Assembly (NCBI GenBank): GCA_003561595.1
Contig: PWWF01000129.1
Coordinates: forward strand, 1-7,037
From: Paracoccaceae bacterium
GTDB taxonomy: Bacteria; Pseudomonadota; Alphaproteobacteria; Rhodobacterales; Rhodobacteraceae
Length of the DNA: 7,037 nucleotides
Direction: 5' to 3'
Made by a program: the position numbers and the translations under genes. Positions 6,190 through 7,037 of this stretch are shown here, in pieces. Within the stretch, counting starts at the first letter, position 1, and each line of letters opens with the position of its first letter. The notes below the pieces were generated by a model, which was given only the letters and a program-made list of their open reading frames with translations, ran no database searches and was not told where the DNA came from.

Positions 6190-6480
6190 TCAGGCATTTT
6201 CCTCGACGACGACAAGATCACGCTCGGCGGCATTTTTCGCAAAACTCAGCGCCTCCTGATAGGCGGACGAGTTGTAGCAGGCCACGGCGGTATCGAGCGA
6301 GGGGAAGCGCGCCACGACGTTGCGCGCGCGGTCGCGCCCTTCAAGCTGGACATACCGCCCGGCGCGCGACAGGAAGACGCCGCCATGGGCCGCGATGGCA
6401 TCCGTGGCGCGTTTTGCGTATTCGCCATAAGCCTCGGCATCTGTAACCTCGACATGGGCGATCCAGAGGGCAGTGCTCAT
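6190..6480 (-). CDS. DUF1330 family protein
   Basis: This 96-residue cytoplasmic protein belongs to DUF1330, a dimeric ferredoxin-like alpha/beta barrel family of unknown function. Seen: [22 protein letters not shown] (residues 4-25, shown here in part as ALWIAHV then AYGEYAK), [16 protein letters not shown] (33-48), [19 protein letters not shown] (53-71) and a YQEAL helix (73-77). The R-N-V-V-x-x-FPS and A-x-x-CYNS blocks are the family core. Its ATG overlaps the alaS stop by 4 nt (ATGA), and a good SD lies inside the end of alaS, so the two are translated together. The pairing suggests co-expression with alaS but not a shared activity. No enzymatic role can be assigned. Confidence 0.9.
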   Translation of the reverse strand: MSTALWIAHVEVTDAEAYGEYAKRATDAIAAHGGVFLSRAGRYVQLEGRDRARNVVARFPSLDTAVACYNSSAYQEALSFAKNAAERDLVVVEENA

Positions 6481-7037
6481 GCGGTTTCTCCTTCTATCAG
6501 TTTCGAGACAGCCTCGATCGCGGCATCGGCCTGCGCGATATCCGCGCCGCCACCCTGCGCCATGTCAGGCCGCCCGCCCCCGCCCTTGCCGCCAAGGGCC
6601 GCGACCGCCGTGCGCACCAGATCGACCGCTGACAGCCGCTCGGTCAGATCGGGGGTGACGCCTGCGGCGACGGCGGGTTTCGCGCCGGTATCGGCGATCA
6701 GGACCACCGCGCCCGTGCCCAGCTTTTCCTTCATCGCGTCGATCAGCGCAGGCAGGTCCTTGCCGGTCACGCCCTCCATCTTGCGCGCGATCACCCGGAT
6801 GCCGCCGATCTCGCGGATCTCGTCACTGGCCTCGCCGCCGCCCATGGCGATCTGACGCTTGAGTTGCGCGACCTCATTGGCGAGCGCGCGGCGTTCTTCC
6901 ATCAATGCCTTCACGCGGTCGGGCACATCCTGGGCGGGCGCTTTCAGCAGGCCCGCGACAGTGCCCAGCCGCGCCTCTTGCGCGCGCAGATGCGCGAGCG
7001 CGGGCTGGCCGGTCAGCGCCTCGACCCGGCGCACCCC
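6477..7037 (-). CDS. alaS: Alanyl-tRNA synthetase, C-terminal part (cut by window edge)
   Basis: AlaS charges tRNA-Ala with alanine. Only the last 187 codons are present; the 5' part lies beyond 7037. The fragment starts in [10 protein letters not shown], the conserved end of the editing domain. It continues with a likely coiled coil (about [19 protein letters not shown], fragment residues 38-56) and ends in a DHHA1 domain with [16 protein letters not shown] (about 147-162), the glycine-rich signature of the AlaS C-terminal domain. The catalytic and zinc-binding parts cannot be judged. The stop overlaps the start of the DUF1330 gene. The end of the window, not a mutation, explains the truncation. 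Confidence 0.96.
   Translation of the reverse strand, partial: GVRRVEALTGQPALAHLRAQEARLGTVAGLLKAPAQDVPDRVKALMEERRALANEVAQLKRQIAMGGGEASDEIREIGGIRVIARKMEGVTGKDLPALIDAMKEKLGTGAVVLIADTGAKPAVAAGVTPDLTERLSAVDLVRTAVAALGGKGGGGRPDMAQGGGADIAQADAAIEAVSKLIEGETA
6488..6493 (-). promoter_or_regulatory. SD of the DUF1330 gene inside the end of alaS
   Basis: On the minus strand AAGGAG lies 7 nt before the ATG at 6480-6478 and overlaps the last codons of alaS. With the ATGA overlap this points to translational coupling. Confidence 0.75.

Noticed and set aside
1..7037. Mobile element, CRISPR array, tRNA or rRNA gene, or a novel multi-gene system
   Set aside because: Reading both strands showed no transposase, integrase, spaced direct repeats, tRNA-like cloverleaf or unknown gene cluster. 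Nearly all sequence is explained by recognised families.

Overview
The window looks like a chromosomal segment of an alphaproteobacterium, most likely of the family Rhodobacteraceae. The GC content is very high. RimO, TruA, Ndk and AlaS read like their Rhodobacter/Roseobacter relatives, a small gene carries an alphaproteobacterial-type LexA box (GAAC-N7-GAAC), and alaS is followed by a DUF1330 gene. These placements come from memory of the families, not from a database search.

Layout: (1) 1-90 holds no gene. (2) 91-372, minus strand, encodes a short lipoprotein of the I78 peptidase-inhibitor family. (3) 373-492 is a divergent control region with a 15-bp palindrome and a perfect LexA box. (4) 493-1182, plus strand, encodes an ImuA-like degenerate RecA-fold protein, predicted to be SOS-induced. 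(5) 1257-6141 holds five plus-strand genes: a geranylgeranyl-reductase-family flavoprotein, rimO (ribosomal protein S12 methylthiotransferase), ndk (nucleoside diphosphate kinase, followed by a clear intrinsic terminator), a YeeZ-like NAD(P)-binding epimerase-fold protein, and truA (tRNA pseudouridine 38-40 synthase). (6) 6142-6189 is a short convergent spacer with a T-rich motif that I recall as recurrent in Rhodobacteraceae. (7) 6190-7037, minus strand, is an operon of the 3' end of alaS (cut by the window edge) and a DUF1330 protein, with a 4-nt ATGA overlap.

Functionally this is mostly housekeeping: ribosome and tRNA modification, tRNA charging and nucleotide pools. I found no phage, transposon, CRISPR array, toxin-antitoxin pair or multi-gene defence system. 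The plus-strand genes do not form one tight operon. Gaps are 36-105 bp, one terminator intervenes, and several genes lack a Shine-Dalgarno (SD) sequence but have promoter-like hexamers placed so that transcription would begin at or near the ATG. The most interesting points are the LexA-box-controlled ImuA-like gene without imuB or dnaE2 in view, and the repeated possible leaderless start architecture.
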